Shown here piece by piece: positions 1 to 7,290 of a stretch of DNA of 7,442 bases (the stretch's first letter is position 1; each line of letters begins with the position of its first letter). The DNA lies in contig JAEZIA010000470.1 in assembly GCA_023416315.1 (NCBI GenBank), forward strand, positions 1 to 7,442, read 5' to 3'. The position numbers and the translations under genes are program-made. This DNA comes from Actinomycetes bacterium (GTDB lineage: Bacteria > Actinomycetota > Actinomycetes > Mycobacteriales > Mycobacteriaceae). The notes beneath the pieces are model-generated. The model made no database searches, was not told the DNA's origin, and saw nothing but the letters and a program-made list of their open reading frames with translations.

Positions 1-44
1 AGCCGGGACGACGCGACTAGCTGCCCGCAGCCGTCCGGATCAGG

Positions 45-50
45 CATGCT
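45..50 (+). promoter_or_regulatory. Possible -10 hexamer (CATGCT) for a leaderless start at 57
   Basis: CATGCT matches the mycobacterial TANNNT consensus only at the A of position 2 and the T of position 6. It lies exactly 6 bases before GTG 57, the same spacing seen before the acetyltransferase and DUF5709-like genes. There is no clear purine-rich ribosome site in 40-56. The remaining bases of 1-56 hold an in-frame stop at 18-20 and nothing else I can name. Any upstream metal-sensing leader would lie outside the window. Confidence 0.25.
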
Positions 51-56
51 TCGACG

Positions 57-899
57 GTGCTGTTGCTCAGCGTGGTCACCGGCCGGGACGTCTGTGGGCC
101 GGACGGGAAGGTGGTGGGTCGGTTGGCCGACCTCACCGTCAGCCTGGGGCAGCCATCCGGCCCGCATCTGCTCGAGCGGCTCTTGGTCAATCGCCGCCGG
201 GATGTGCCGCTGCTGGTGCCGTGGGAGAGGGTGAGCCGCTTCGAGCGGAACCGGATCACCGTCGCGGCCGGCGATCAAAGCGCCGATGTCGCACTCTCCG
301 AGCACGAAATCCTGCTGAAGCGAGACGTATTGGATACCCAGGTGGTCGACGTGGTGGGCCAGCGGTTGGCGCGTGTCGCCGACGTCGTGCTCGCTCGCAC
401 CGATGCCGCCCGCATCGAACTCGTCGGCGTGGAGGTCGGCTTCGGCGCGGTATTGCGGCGCCTGGGAATGGAAAGACTCGCCGCAGGCGCCCGTCGCGAC
501 GTCATCGACTGGGCCGACGTGCATCTTACTTCCGAACGCGGACAAGCGGTTCAGCTCGCCTGCCCGCGTTCTGCCGTGCATCACCTCGACGCACGTGGGC
601 TTGCTGCACTGGTGAGTCGCGTGGACACCGAGTCGGCTGCCGAGATCCTGGCGACCAAAGACCCCACAGCCGCAGCCGACGCGGTGCGTGCCGCCCAACC
701 TCTGGTCGGCGAACGGGTGCTGCGGGCCCTTCCCGACGCCGTTGCGGCAGCGATCGTCGCGGCCATGCCCGGAGCGCATGCCGAGCGATGGCGCCGCCGA
801 CTGGAACACGCGCCGGCCCTGCTGGGCCGTCGGTTCCTGCGCTCGCGGGTCCGGCCTCGGGCCGCCAATCCAGACGGACGGGGTCATGAGGGTCCGTAA
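57..899 (+). CDS. PRC-barrel / MgtE N-terminal-like domain protein, probable regulator of the adjacent transporter
   Basis: A soluble 280-residue protein with no membrane segment or signal peptide. Residues about 5-70 and 88-158 each look like a PRC-barrel, a small beta domain; the first contains GPDGKVVGRLADLTV and the second DVLDTQVVDVVGQRLARVADV. Residues about 172-250 form a run of short helices with the spacing LDARGLAAL, VDTESAAEIL, DPTAAADAV and LPDAVAAAIV, resembling the MgtE N-terminal superhelix. In MgtE that domain binds Mg2+ in the cytosol and gates the channel. CBS domains and the MgtE pore are absent, so this protein is not itself a transporter. Its 3' end overlaps the transporter gene by 14 bases, which implies coupled translation and a shared task. 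I infer a cytosolic sensor or gating subunit. The GTG start is chosen because an in-frame stop lies at 18-20 and the PRC segment begins almost at once. GTG at 75 is an alternative. The domain calls are by eye. Confidence 0.8.
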   Translation: MLLLSVVTGRDVCGPDGKVVGRLADLTVSLGQPSGPHLLERLLVNRRRDVPLLVPWERVSRFERNRITVAAGDQSADVALSEHEILLKRDVLDTQVVDVVGQRLARVADVVLARTDAARIELVGVEVGFGAVLRRLGMERLAAGARRDVIDWADVHLTSERGQAVQLACPRSAVHHLDARGLAALVSRVDTESAAEILATKDPTAAADAVRAAQPLVGERVLRALPDAVAAAIVAAMPGAHAERWRRRLEHAPALLGRRFLRSRVRPRAANPDGRGHEGP

Positions 900-2124
900 T
901 CGCACCGCCAAGCGCTTCGGCGCCATGCTCGCCGTGCTCGGCCCGGGACTGCTCGCCGGGCTGTCCGATGACGATCCCGCCGGTATCACCACCTACTCCG
1001 TGCTCGGTGCCGAGCACGGCTACCAGCTGCTGTGGGTGCTGCTGTTGTCCACCATCGCCCTGATTGTCTTCCACAGCTTGGCCGCGAAGATGGGAGTGGT
1101 CACCGGTCAGGGGTTGATCGGCCTAGTCCGACAGCGCTACGGCGTGCGCGTGGGAGCAGCCGCACTTGCCTCGCTGGTGATTGCCAACGTCGGCACCACG
1201 TGTGCCGAATTCGCCGGTCTGGCAGCTGGATTCGAACTCTTCGGGGTCTCCCGATATGTCAGCGTGCCGGCTGCGGCGGTGGCAGTCTCGCTGTTGGTGC
1301 TGCGGGGCAGTTTCCACCGCGTCGAGCGGTTGCTGCTGGCGCTGTCCACGGTGTTCTTGGCCTACCTCGCCTCCGGCGTCCTGGCCAAGCCGGACTGGTC
1401 GGCCGCGCTGCACGGAACCGTTGTGCCGTCCATGCCGATGACGGGCACGGCGATCGCGATCGTGACAGCCACGCTGGGCACCACGCTGGCGCCGTGGGGG
1501 TTGGCGTTTATGCAGTCCTACGCCGTCGACAAGAAACTCCGCACCGATGACCTCCCGCTGGAACGGGTCGATGTGATCACCGGAGCGGTGCTGACCGGGG
1601 TCATCGGATTCTTCGTGGTGGTCGCCTGCGCCGCGACCCTGCACCGCGACGGGCTTGGCATCGCCGACGCCGCCGATGCGGCGATCGCCCTTCAGCCGTT
1701 GGCCGGCGAGGCCGCAGGCACGCTGTTCGGCATCGGGTTGATCGGAGCGGCATTCCTGGCCGCCTCGATTCTGCCGCTGTCGACGGCCTACTCGGTGTGT
1801 GAATTCGCGGGACTGGAAGCCGCGATCGACGACCGCTATCGGGACGCGCGGACGTTCTACCTCACCTACGGCATCGTCACGGTCGTCGGCGCAGTCGTCG
1901 TCCTGGCTCCCAACGTCCCACTGGTGACGATTCTGGTCGGCACTCAGGTGCTCAACGCGGTGCTCCTGGTCCCGCTGCTGGTCCTGATGATCGGGCTCGG
2001 CCGCGACCGTGAGCTGATGGGTCGCTTTGCGATGCGGCGGGCGGGAATGATTGTCCACGTGACCACCACGGTCGTGGTCGTGGCGTGCGTGGTGGCACTG
2101 GGCGTCACCACGATCCTCGGTTGA
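886..2124 (+). CDS. Nramp/SLC11-family divalent metal transporter, NRMT-like (probable Mg2+/Mn2+)
   Basis: A polytopic inner-membrane protein of 412 residues with about eleven hydrophobic helices, the usual Nramp size. The TM1 unwound motif is D30-P31-A32-G33, where classical Nramp has DPGN. The TM6 motif is GTTLAPWGL (198-206), where classical Nramp has GATVMPHNL. So the metal-binding Asp is kept, Asn becomes Gly, the soft-metal-selecting Met becomes Ala (A202), and the TM6 His becomes Trp (W204). As I recall the family, these changes mark Nramp-related magnesium transporters, which carry Mg2+ and Mn2+ rather than iron. Import of Mg2+ is therefore an inference, not shown here. The frame is open upstream to 688, but ATG 886 is preferred: it overlaps the previous stop by 14 bases and leaves a short basic N-terminus (MRVRNRTAKR) before TM1. 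The partner gene upstream has an MgtE-N-like domain, which also points to magnesium. Confidence 0.9.
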   Translation: MRVRNRTAKRFGAMLAVLGPGLLAGLSDDDPAGITTYSVLGAEHGYQLLWVLLLSTIALIVFHSLAAKMGVVTGQGLIGLVRQRYGVRVGAAALASLVIANVGTTCAEFAGLAAGFELFGVSRYVSVPAAAVAVSLLVLRGSFHRVERLLLALSTVFLAYLASGVLAKPDWSAALHGTVVPSMPMTGTAIAIVTATLGTTLAPWGLAFMQSYAVDKKLRTDDLPLERVDVITGAVLTGVIGFFVVVACAATLHRDGLGIADAADAAIALQPLAGEAAGTLFGIGLIGAAFLAASILPLSTAYSVCEFAGLEAAIDDRYRDARTFYLTYGIVTVVGAVVVLAPNVPLVTILVGTQVLNAVLLVPLLVLMIGLGRDRELMGRFAMRRAGMIVHVTTTVVVVACVVALGVTTILG

Positions 2125-2141
2125 GTAGAGCGGAGCGCGCG

Positions 2142-2936
2142 GTGACCACCACCGTCCACGTAGACGTCGACGACCTCGGCGTCGCCCTGATCACCCTGGA
2201 CGGCCCGCAGCGGCTCAACGCGTTCTCGCCCAACACCGCTGACCAGCTCGGCGCGGCATATCGCCGGTGTGATGTCGATGATTCCGTCCGTGCGGTCGTG
2301 GTCACCGGGGCCGGCCGGGCGTTCTGTGCGGGCGCCGACATGTCGGCCGCGGCCGCGGCATTCGAGCGTCCCGGTGCGGGGTTCAGCGCCTCGCCGATCC
2401 AGCCGCCGGCCTGGCGGGTGCGCAAGCTGGTGATCGCCGCCATCAACGGACCTGCCATCGGCATCGGGCTGACGCTGGCCCTGCAATGCGATATCCGGTT
2501 GGTGGCCGAGGACGCCAAGCTGGCCATCCCGCAGGTGCGGCGCGGCATGGTCGGCGACTGCGCCGTGCATTCGACCCTCAAGCGCGCGGTCGGCCTGGCC
2601 GTGGCCGCCGAGATCCTGCTGACCGGGCGAGGTTTCACCGGCGCGGAGGCCGCCGCGCTGGGCATCGCCAGCCGCGCGCTGCCCGCCGGCGAGGTGCTGC
2701 CCGCGGCGCTGGAGCTGGCCCGGGACGTGGCGGTCAACGCCAACCCCGCCTCGGTGGCCTACAGCAAGCGGCTGCTGTGGAGCGAGACGGACGTCGATGC
2801 GGTGGCCGCCGAAGAGACTACGGTGCATCTGAAACTGATGGGCGGCTCGGACGCGGCCGAGGGGCCCGCCGCCTGGCGGGAGAACCGACCCCCGATATGG
2901 CGGTCCACGGCAAGTGAGACGGGAGACCCCGCATGA
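2142..2936 (+). CDS. Crotonase-superfamily protein (enoyl-CoA hydratase/isomerase-like) without the classical hydratase glutamates
   Basis: A cytosolic acyl-CoA-handling protein of 264 residues, normal for the family. Oxyanion-hole signatures are present: GAGRAFCAGAD (56-66) and NGPAIGIGL (102-110), followed by CDIRL. The C-terminal family signature is also there (DAAEG, then WRENRPPIW, 237-253). The two catalytic glutamates of rat mitochondrial hydratase align with T111 and Q131, so simple hydration of enoyl-CoA is doubtful. The segment VRRGMVGD resembles the RRGIVPEA segment of isomerase-like members, with D139 at the acidic position. It may be an isomerase or another crotonase reaction. 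The actual substrate is unknown. GTG 2142 is chosen: it lies 17 bases after the transporter stop and gives an N-terminus (VTTTVHVDVDD) leading straight into the first strand. TTG 2121 is an in-frame alternative. The stop overlaps the next start (ATGA), so the next gene is co-translated. Confidence 0.87.
   Translation: MTTTVHVDVDDLGVALITLDGPQRLNAFSPNTADQLGAAYRRCDVDDSVRAVVVTGAGRAFCAGADMSAAAAAFERPGAGFSASPIQPPAWRVRKLVIAAINGPAIGIGLTLALQCDIRLVAEDAKLAIPQVRRGMVGDCAVHSTLKRAVGLAVAAEILLTGRGFTGAEAAALGIASRALPAGEVLPAALELARDVAVNANPASVAYSKRLLWSETDVDAVAAEETTVHLKLMGGSDAAEGPAAWRENRPPIWRSTASETGDPA
2921..2925 (+). promoter_or_regulatory. Ribosome binding site of the short-chain dehydrogenase gene
   Basis: GGGAG, 7 bases before ATG 2933 and inside the end of the crotonase gene. 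Together with the ATGA overlap it indicates translational coupling plus independent ribosome entry. Confidence 0.65.
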
Positions 2937-3829
2937 CGACCACCGCCGAGGTGCTTTCCGGTGTCGACCTGACCGGGCGCACCGTCGTCGTCACCGGGGC
3001 CTCTTCGGGACTCGGCCTGCAAACCGCGCGGGCCCTGCAGGCGGCCGGCGCCGAGATCGTCGCGGCGGTACGGGATCTGGACAAGACCCGCTCGGCCATC
3101 GACTGTGAGACGGTGCCACTCGAACTCGGCGATCTGCGCTCGGTGCGAGCCGCGGCCGAGGCGATCGCCGCCCGCCACGACCGCATCGACGTGCTGATCA
3201 ACAACGCCGGGGTGATGGCCCCGCCGTTGCAGCGGACTGCGCAGGGCTTCGAGATGCAGCTCGGCACCAACCATCTCGGCCACTTCGTGCTCACCACCAG
3301 GCTGGCCGACCGGTTCGGGGAAGGCACCCGGATCGTCAACCTCAGCAGCCGCGGCCACCAGCTCGGCGGTATCCGTTGGGACGATCCGAACTTCGACGAC
3401 GAAGCCGGCTACGACAAGTGGCAGGCCTATGGGCAGAGCAAGACCGCCAACGTGCTGTTCACCGTCGAAGCCGAGCGACGCTGGGGACCGTGCGGGGTGC
3501 ATTCGTTCGCCGTGCATCCGGGAGTGGTGTTCACCGACCTGGCGCGGCACATGACCCGTGACGACTTCAGTGCGGGCGGCACGCTGGCCAACCTCGAGGT
3601 GACCGACGTCGAACACGGCGCCGCCACCACGGTGTGGGCGGCGGCCAGCCCCGAACTCGGCGGGCGCGGCGGCCTCTATCTCGAGGACTGCCGGATCGCC
3701 GACCCGATGGCCGACGGCGTGGAGGGCGGCTACGCGCCGTGGGCGGTGGACCCCGAGCAGGCCGCCCGGTTGTGGGAGTGGTCGCAGCAGCAAGTTGAGC
3801 ATGCTCTGGGCGATTCACAAGATGGGTGA
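2933..3829 (+). CDS. Short-chain dehydrogenase/reductase (retinol-dehydrogenase / ketoreductase-like)
   Basis: A classical SDR of 298 residues, predicted cytosolic, oxidising an alcohol or reducing a carbonyl with NAD(P)(H). Visible motifs are the nucleotide-binding TGASSGLG (21-28), NNAG (90-93), structural Asn in GTNHLGHF (N113), catalytic Ser in LSSRGH (138/139), and Y166-xxx-K170. Arg47 at the end of beta-strand 2 suggests NADP(H). The insertion between Ser and Tyr (WDDPNFDDEAGYDKW) and the length near 300 place it with the retinol-dehydrogenase, WW-oxidoreductase and daunorubicin C13-ketoreductase type, which is common in mycobacteria. The substrate cannot be read from the sequence. The start is well supported: GGGAG at 2921-2925 lies 7 bases upstream, and the ATG overlaps the TGA of the crotonase gene. 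The pair could act in sequence on a CoA-linked or lipid substrate, but this is inference from adjacency. Confidence 0.92.
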   Translation: MTTTAEVLSGVDLTGRTVVVTGASSGLGLQTARALQAAGAEIVAAVRDLDKTRSAIDCETVPLELGDLRSVRAAAEAIAARHDRIDVLINNAGVMAPPLQRTAQGFEMQLGTNHLGHFVLTTRLADRFGEGTRIVNLSSRGHQLGGIRWDDPNFDDEAGYDKWQAYGQSKTANVLFTVEAERRWGPCGVHSFAVHPGVVFTDLARHMTRDDFSAGGTLANLEVTDVEHGAATTVWAAASPELGGRGGLYLEDCRIADPMADGVEGGYAPWAVDPEQAARLWEWSQQQVEHALGDSQDG

Positions 3830-3830
3830 C

Positions 3831-3836
3831 TAGCCT
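3831..3836 (+). promoter_or_regulatory. Probable -10 element of a leaderless promoter for the acetyltransferase gene
   Basis: TAGCCT fits the mycobacterial TANNNT -10 consensus. Taking its last base as -7 puts +1 on the G of GTG 3843, so the transcript would start at the start codon. It begins 2 bases after the dehydrogenase stop. No convincing -35 (TTGACA-like) was seen 16-18 bases upstream, which is common in mycobacterial promoters. Confidence 0.5.
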
Positions 3837-3842
3837 GCAGTG

Positions 3843-4448
3843 GTGACGATCGACGTCCGTCCCGCCCGCAAATCCGACATCCCGGCGCTGGCGCGAGTCC
3901 TGGGCCGGGCCTTCCAGGACGACCCGGTGATGAAGTGGGTACAACCCGACGACGAGCGCCGTAAGGCCGCCCTGCCGGGCCTGTTCAGCGCGCTGACCCG
4001 CCATCACTTCCTGGCCGGGCGGGGCACCGAGGTCGCGGCCTCCGCCGACGGGGTTGCCGCCGCCGCGCTGTGGGATCCCCCCGGCCGGTGGCAACAGTCG
4101 CCACGCGAGCAGCTCGCGATGCTGCCGGGCGTGATGCGGGCGTTTCGCGGCCGGCTGGCCGCCGGCCGAGCGGTCACCGACCTGATGAAGGCCAACCACC
4201 CTGAAGAGCCGCACTGGTACCTCGGCATCATCGGCAGCGACCCGACGGTGCGTGGTGGCGGGTTCGGTCACGCCTTGATGCGATCTCGGCTGGAGCGGTG
4301 CGACGCCGAGTACGCCCCCGCCTACCTCGAGTCCAGTAACCCGGACAACATCCCGTACTACCAGCGGTTCGGCTTCGACGTGACCGGTGAGATCGCGCTC
4401 CCGGACAACGGTCCGTCGCTGTGGCCGATGTGGCGCGCACCTCGCTGA
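3843..4448 (+). CDS. GNAT-family N-acetyltransferase
   Basis: A 201-residue protein of the GCN5-related acetyltransferase fold, which transfers an acetyl group from acetyl-CoA to an amine. The N-terminus (TIDVRPARKSDIPALARVLGRAF) is the usual first strand and helix. The acetyl-CoA pyrophosphate loop is RGGGFG (about 137-142), fitting the R/Q-x-x-G-x-G/A pattern, after the strand YLGIIGSDP. The C-terminal half has YLESSNPDN and PYYQRFGF (about 172-178), typical of strand 5 and the last helix. Acceptor unknown. Two adjacent GTG codons (3840, 3843) could start it. I chose 3843 because it sits exactly 6 bases after a TAGCCT hexamer, where a leaderless transcript would begin; 3840 would add one residue. 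Only 13 bases separate it from the dehydrogenase stop, so read-through from the upstream operon is also possible. Confidence 0.9.
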   Translation: MTIDVRPARKSDIPALARVLGRAFQDDPVMKWVQPDDERRKAALPGLFSALTRHHFLAGRGTEVAASADGVAAAALWDPPGRWQQSPREQLAMLPGVMRAFRGRLAAGRAVTDLMKANHPEEPHWYLGIIGSDPTVRGGGFGHALMRSRLERCDAEYAPAYLESSNPDNIPYYQRFGFDVTGEIALPDNGPSLWPMWRAPR

Positions 4449-4482
4449 CGAGGCCCGCGGTTTAGCCACCCCACCGCCGGGC

Positions 4483-4488
4483 AAGCCT
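4483..4488 (+). promoter_or_regulatory. Probable -10 element of a leaderless promoter for the DUF5709-like gene
   Basis: AAGCCT matches TANNNT except at its first base. With the last base at -7, +1 falls exactly on ATG 4495. There is no ribosome binding site in the C-rich bases just before the ATG (CACCC), which also favours a leaderless mRNA. The eight bases AGCCTGCA are identical to those at 3832-3839 before the acetyltransferase. Confidence 0.45.
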
Positions 4489-4494
4489 GCACCC

Positions 4495-4818
4495 ATGACC
4501 AACCCAGCGGACTTTCCCGAAGAAGGCGGCCCCGGTGACACGCTGAGCGGAACCGAATCGCTCGACTCCGACGAGGTGCGCAACAACGACGGTGACGACG
4601 TCGTCGACCCACCCGAAGGCTGGAGCGGGGCAACCAAGTTCGGCATCACGGCGCGCGAAGAGCGCGAGGGCGAATCGCTGGACGCCCGACTCGGCGAAGA
4701 GGAGCCCGATGTCATTGAGGACATCGAGCCCATTGACACTCCGGCTGATAGGGCCCATCGCGGTCAGGTCAGCGGTACGCCCGAGGACGGCGACTCGATC
4801 TATCCCGTGGTGGAGTGA
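4495..4818 (+). CDS. Small acidic DUF5709-like protein
   Basis: A 107-residue hydrophilic protein with no membrane segment, signal peptide or cysteine pair. I count 31 Asp/Glu against 7 Lys/Arg, so it is strongly acidic and probably largely disordered. The run DTLSGTESLDSDEV (15-28), DPPEGW (38-43), KFGITAREEREGESLD and RLGEEEPD (65-72) match my memory of the actinobacterial DUF5709 family, whose members share the pattern of a DPPE-W turn followed by GE(S/T)LD-RL-EEPD. The family has no established function that I know. The frame is open back to 4387 inside the acetyltransferase gene, but ATG 4495 is the natural start: family similarity begins there, and it lies 6 bases after the -10-like AAGCCT. 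It stands 46 bases after the acetyltransferase stop and probably has its own leaderless promoter. Confidence 0.85.
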   Translation: MTNPADFPEEGGPGDTLSGTESLDSDEVRNNDGDDVVDPPEGWSGATKFGITAREEREGESLDARLGEEEPDVIEDIEPIDTPADRAHRGQVSGTPEDGDSIYPVVE

Positions 4819-4846
4819 GCATCCGCGCATCGTCGGTTTGACGTAA

Positions 4847-4863
4847 CCGGTTCACATCACCGG
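4847..4863 (+). terminator. Weak hairpin downstream of the DUF5709-like gene
   Basis: CCGGT (4847-4851) pairs with ACCGG (4859-4863) around a 7-base loop, 28 bases after the stop codon. A wider pairing, CATCGTCG (4828-4835) with CGACGATG (4879-4886), encloses it. There is no T-tract. It could help end the plus-strand transcript, but the stems are short. Confidence 0.25.
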
Positions 4864-4893
4864 GAATTGGCGTCCGCGCGACGATGTGTGGGG

Positions 4894-5016
4894 TCAGGTG
4901 AAGTTCCCGCCGTCAAGATGGTGAAAACTGCGCAGCGCGCGTTCCGCATTGTGATAATCGGCCCAGCGGCGCTGCTTGACCATGGCGGGTCCCCCGGAGG
5001 GGAGGGGATCGGCCAT
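4894..5016 (-). CDS. Candidate 40-residue small protein downstream of glgX (doubtful)
   Basis: On the minus strand an ATG 28 bases after the glgX stop opens a 40-codon frame ending at TGA 4894-4896. It begins MADPLPSGGPAMVKQRRW and continues ADYHNAERALRSFHHLDGGN. GAGGG (5020-5024) precedes the ATG, but only 3 bases away, closer than usual. A second in-frame ATG at 4983 would give 29 residues. About three quarters of its codons end in G or C, less biased than nearby genes. Both possible start codons lie in the arms of the inverted repeat, so the frame may simply be a by-product of that structure. I do not recognise it. Confidence 0.22.
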   Translation of the reverse strand: MADPLPSGGPAMVKQRRWADYHNAERALRSFHHLDGGNFT

Positions 5017-5034
5017 GGTCCCTCGCGTGCAGCG
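4970..5034. terminator. Nested inverted repeat between convergent genes, possible bidirectional terminator
   Basis: Three nested pairings are visible. CGCTGC (4970-4975) pairs with GCAGCG (5029-5034). GACCATGGC (4978-4986) is a perfect 9-base match to GCCATGGTC (5012-5020). TCCCC (4990-4994) pairs with GGGGA (4999-5003) around CGGA; a second GGGGA at 5004-5008 offers an alternative inner stem. It begins 10 bases beyond the glgX stop, the right place for a glgX terminator, and it is the only strong hairpin in this convergent gap. It lacks a T-tract on either strand, so intrinsic termination in the E. coli sense is not proven. An RNA-processing or DNA-cruciform role is also possible. Confidence 0.45.
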
Positions 5035-5044
5035 GCCCGCGCTC

Positions 5045-7186
<2,142 letters not shown>

Positions 7187-7192
7187 GTAGTA

Positions 7193-7199
7193 CTCCCTC
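7193..7199 (-). promoter_or_regulatory. Ribosome binding site of glgX
   Basis: Reads GAGGGAG on the minus strand, 6 bases before GTG 7186. It decides the start against the upstream in-frame ATG at 7231, which has no comparable site. Confidence 0.75.
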
Positions 7200-7206
7200 A
7201 ATCGAC

Positions 7207-7212
7207 ATACTG
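7207..7212 (-). promoter_or_regulatory. Tentative -10 of a glgX promoter
   Basis: Minus-strand CAGTAT matches TANNNT at positions 2 and 6. It would place +1 at about 7200 and give a 14-base leader containing the ribosome site. No good -35 lies at the right distance; TTGACG (7242-7247, minus) is too far upstream for this hexamer. The rest of 7213-7286 shows no other feature except the tandem repeat next to the preceding gene's stop. Confidence 0.25.
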
Positions 7213-7264
7213 GAAGCTGCCGAGTACCCACAAACGTGCCGCGTCAAAGCCCCCGCACAGGTTT

Positions 7265-7290
7265 GTGACAGGGGTGACAGACGGCGTCAC
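7265..7290. repeat. Tandem GTGACAG repeat and short inverted repeat near the stop of the right-edge gene
   Basis: GTGACAG occurs at 7265-7271 and 7274-7280, a 9-base period. GTGAC (7274-7278) also pairs with GTCAC (7286-7290) around 7 bases, and the TGA stop of the minus-strand gene lies inside that stem. It could be a weak terminator or a protein-binding site in front of glgX. The spacing does not fit a Crp-type TGTGA-N6-TCACA site. Confidence 0.25.

Noticed and set aside
1..47. Divergent minus-strand gene starting at ATG 47 (MPDPDGCGQLVASSR)
   Set aside because: Only 15 codons are visible and there is no ribosome site; the evidence is too thin to call it.
688..885. Upstream in-frame extension of the transporter to ATG 688
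   Set aside because: It would lie wholly within the coding sequence of the PRC/MgtE-N gene and give a non-hydrophobic Arg/Pro-rich leader foreign to Nramp proteins.
1123..2058. Long minus-strand frame antisense to the transporter gene
   Set aside because: Its composition (Arg, Gln, His, Gly-rich) is the usual shadow of a GC-rich coding strand; the plus-strand product has clear Nramp motifs.
3797..3806. Perfect palindrome GAGCATGCTC
   Set aside because: It lies inside the dehydrogenase coding sequence, is only 10 bases long and has no second copy; such palindromes occur by chance in a window of this size.
2759..4739. Two long minus-strand frames opposite the dehydrogenase, acetyltransferase and DUF5709-like genes
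   Set aside because: They are antisense to genes with intact family motifs, contain Arg/Pro/Gly-rich runs, and show no recognisable domain.
4845..4852. AACCGGTT palindrome as an operator
   Set aside because: It is only 8 bases, downstream rather than upstream of a gene, and part of it already takes part in the CCGGT/ACCGG hairpin.
7187..7231. ATG at 7231 as glgX start, adding 15 residues
   Set aside because: The extension does not resemble GlgX N-termini, while GTG 7186 has a strong GAGGGAG at good spacing.
7264..7290. Crp-like site (TGTGA...TCAC)
   Set aside because: The half sites are not separated by 6 bases as in TGTGA-N6-TCACA and the second half is mismatched.
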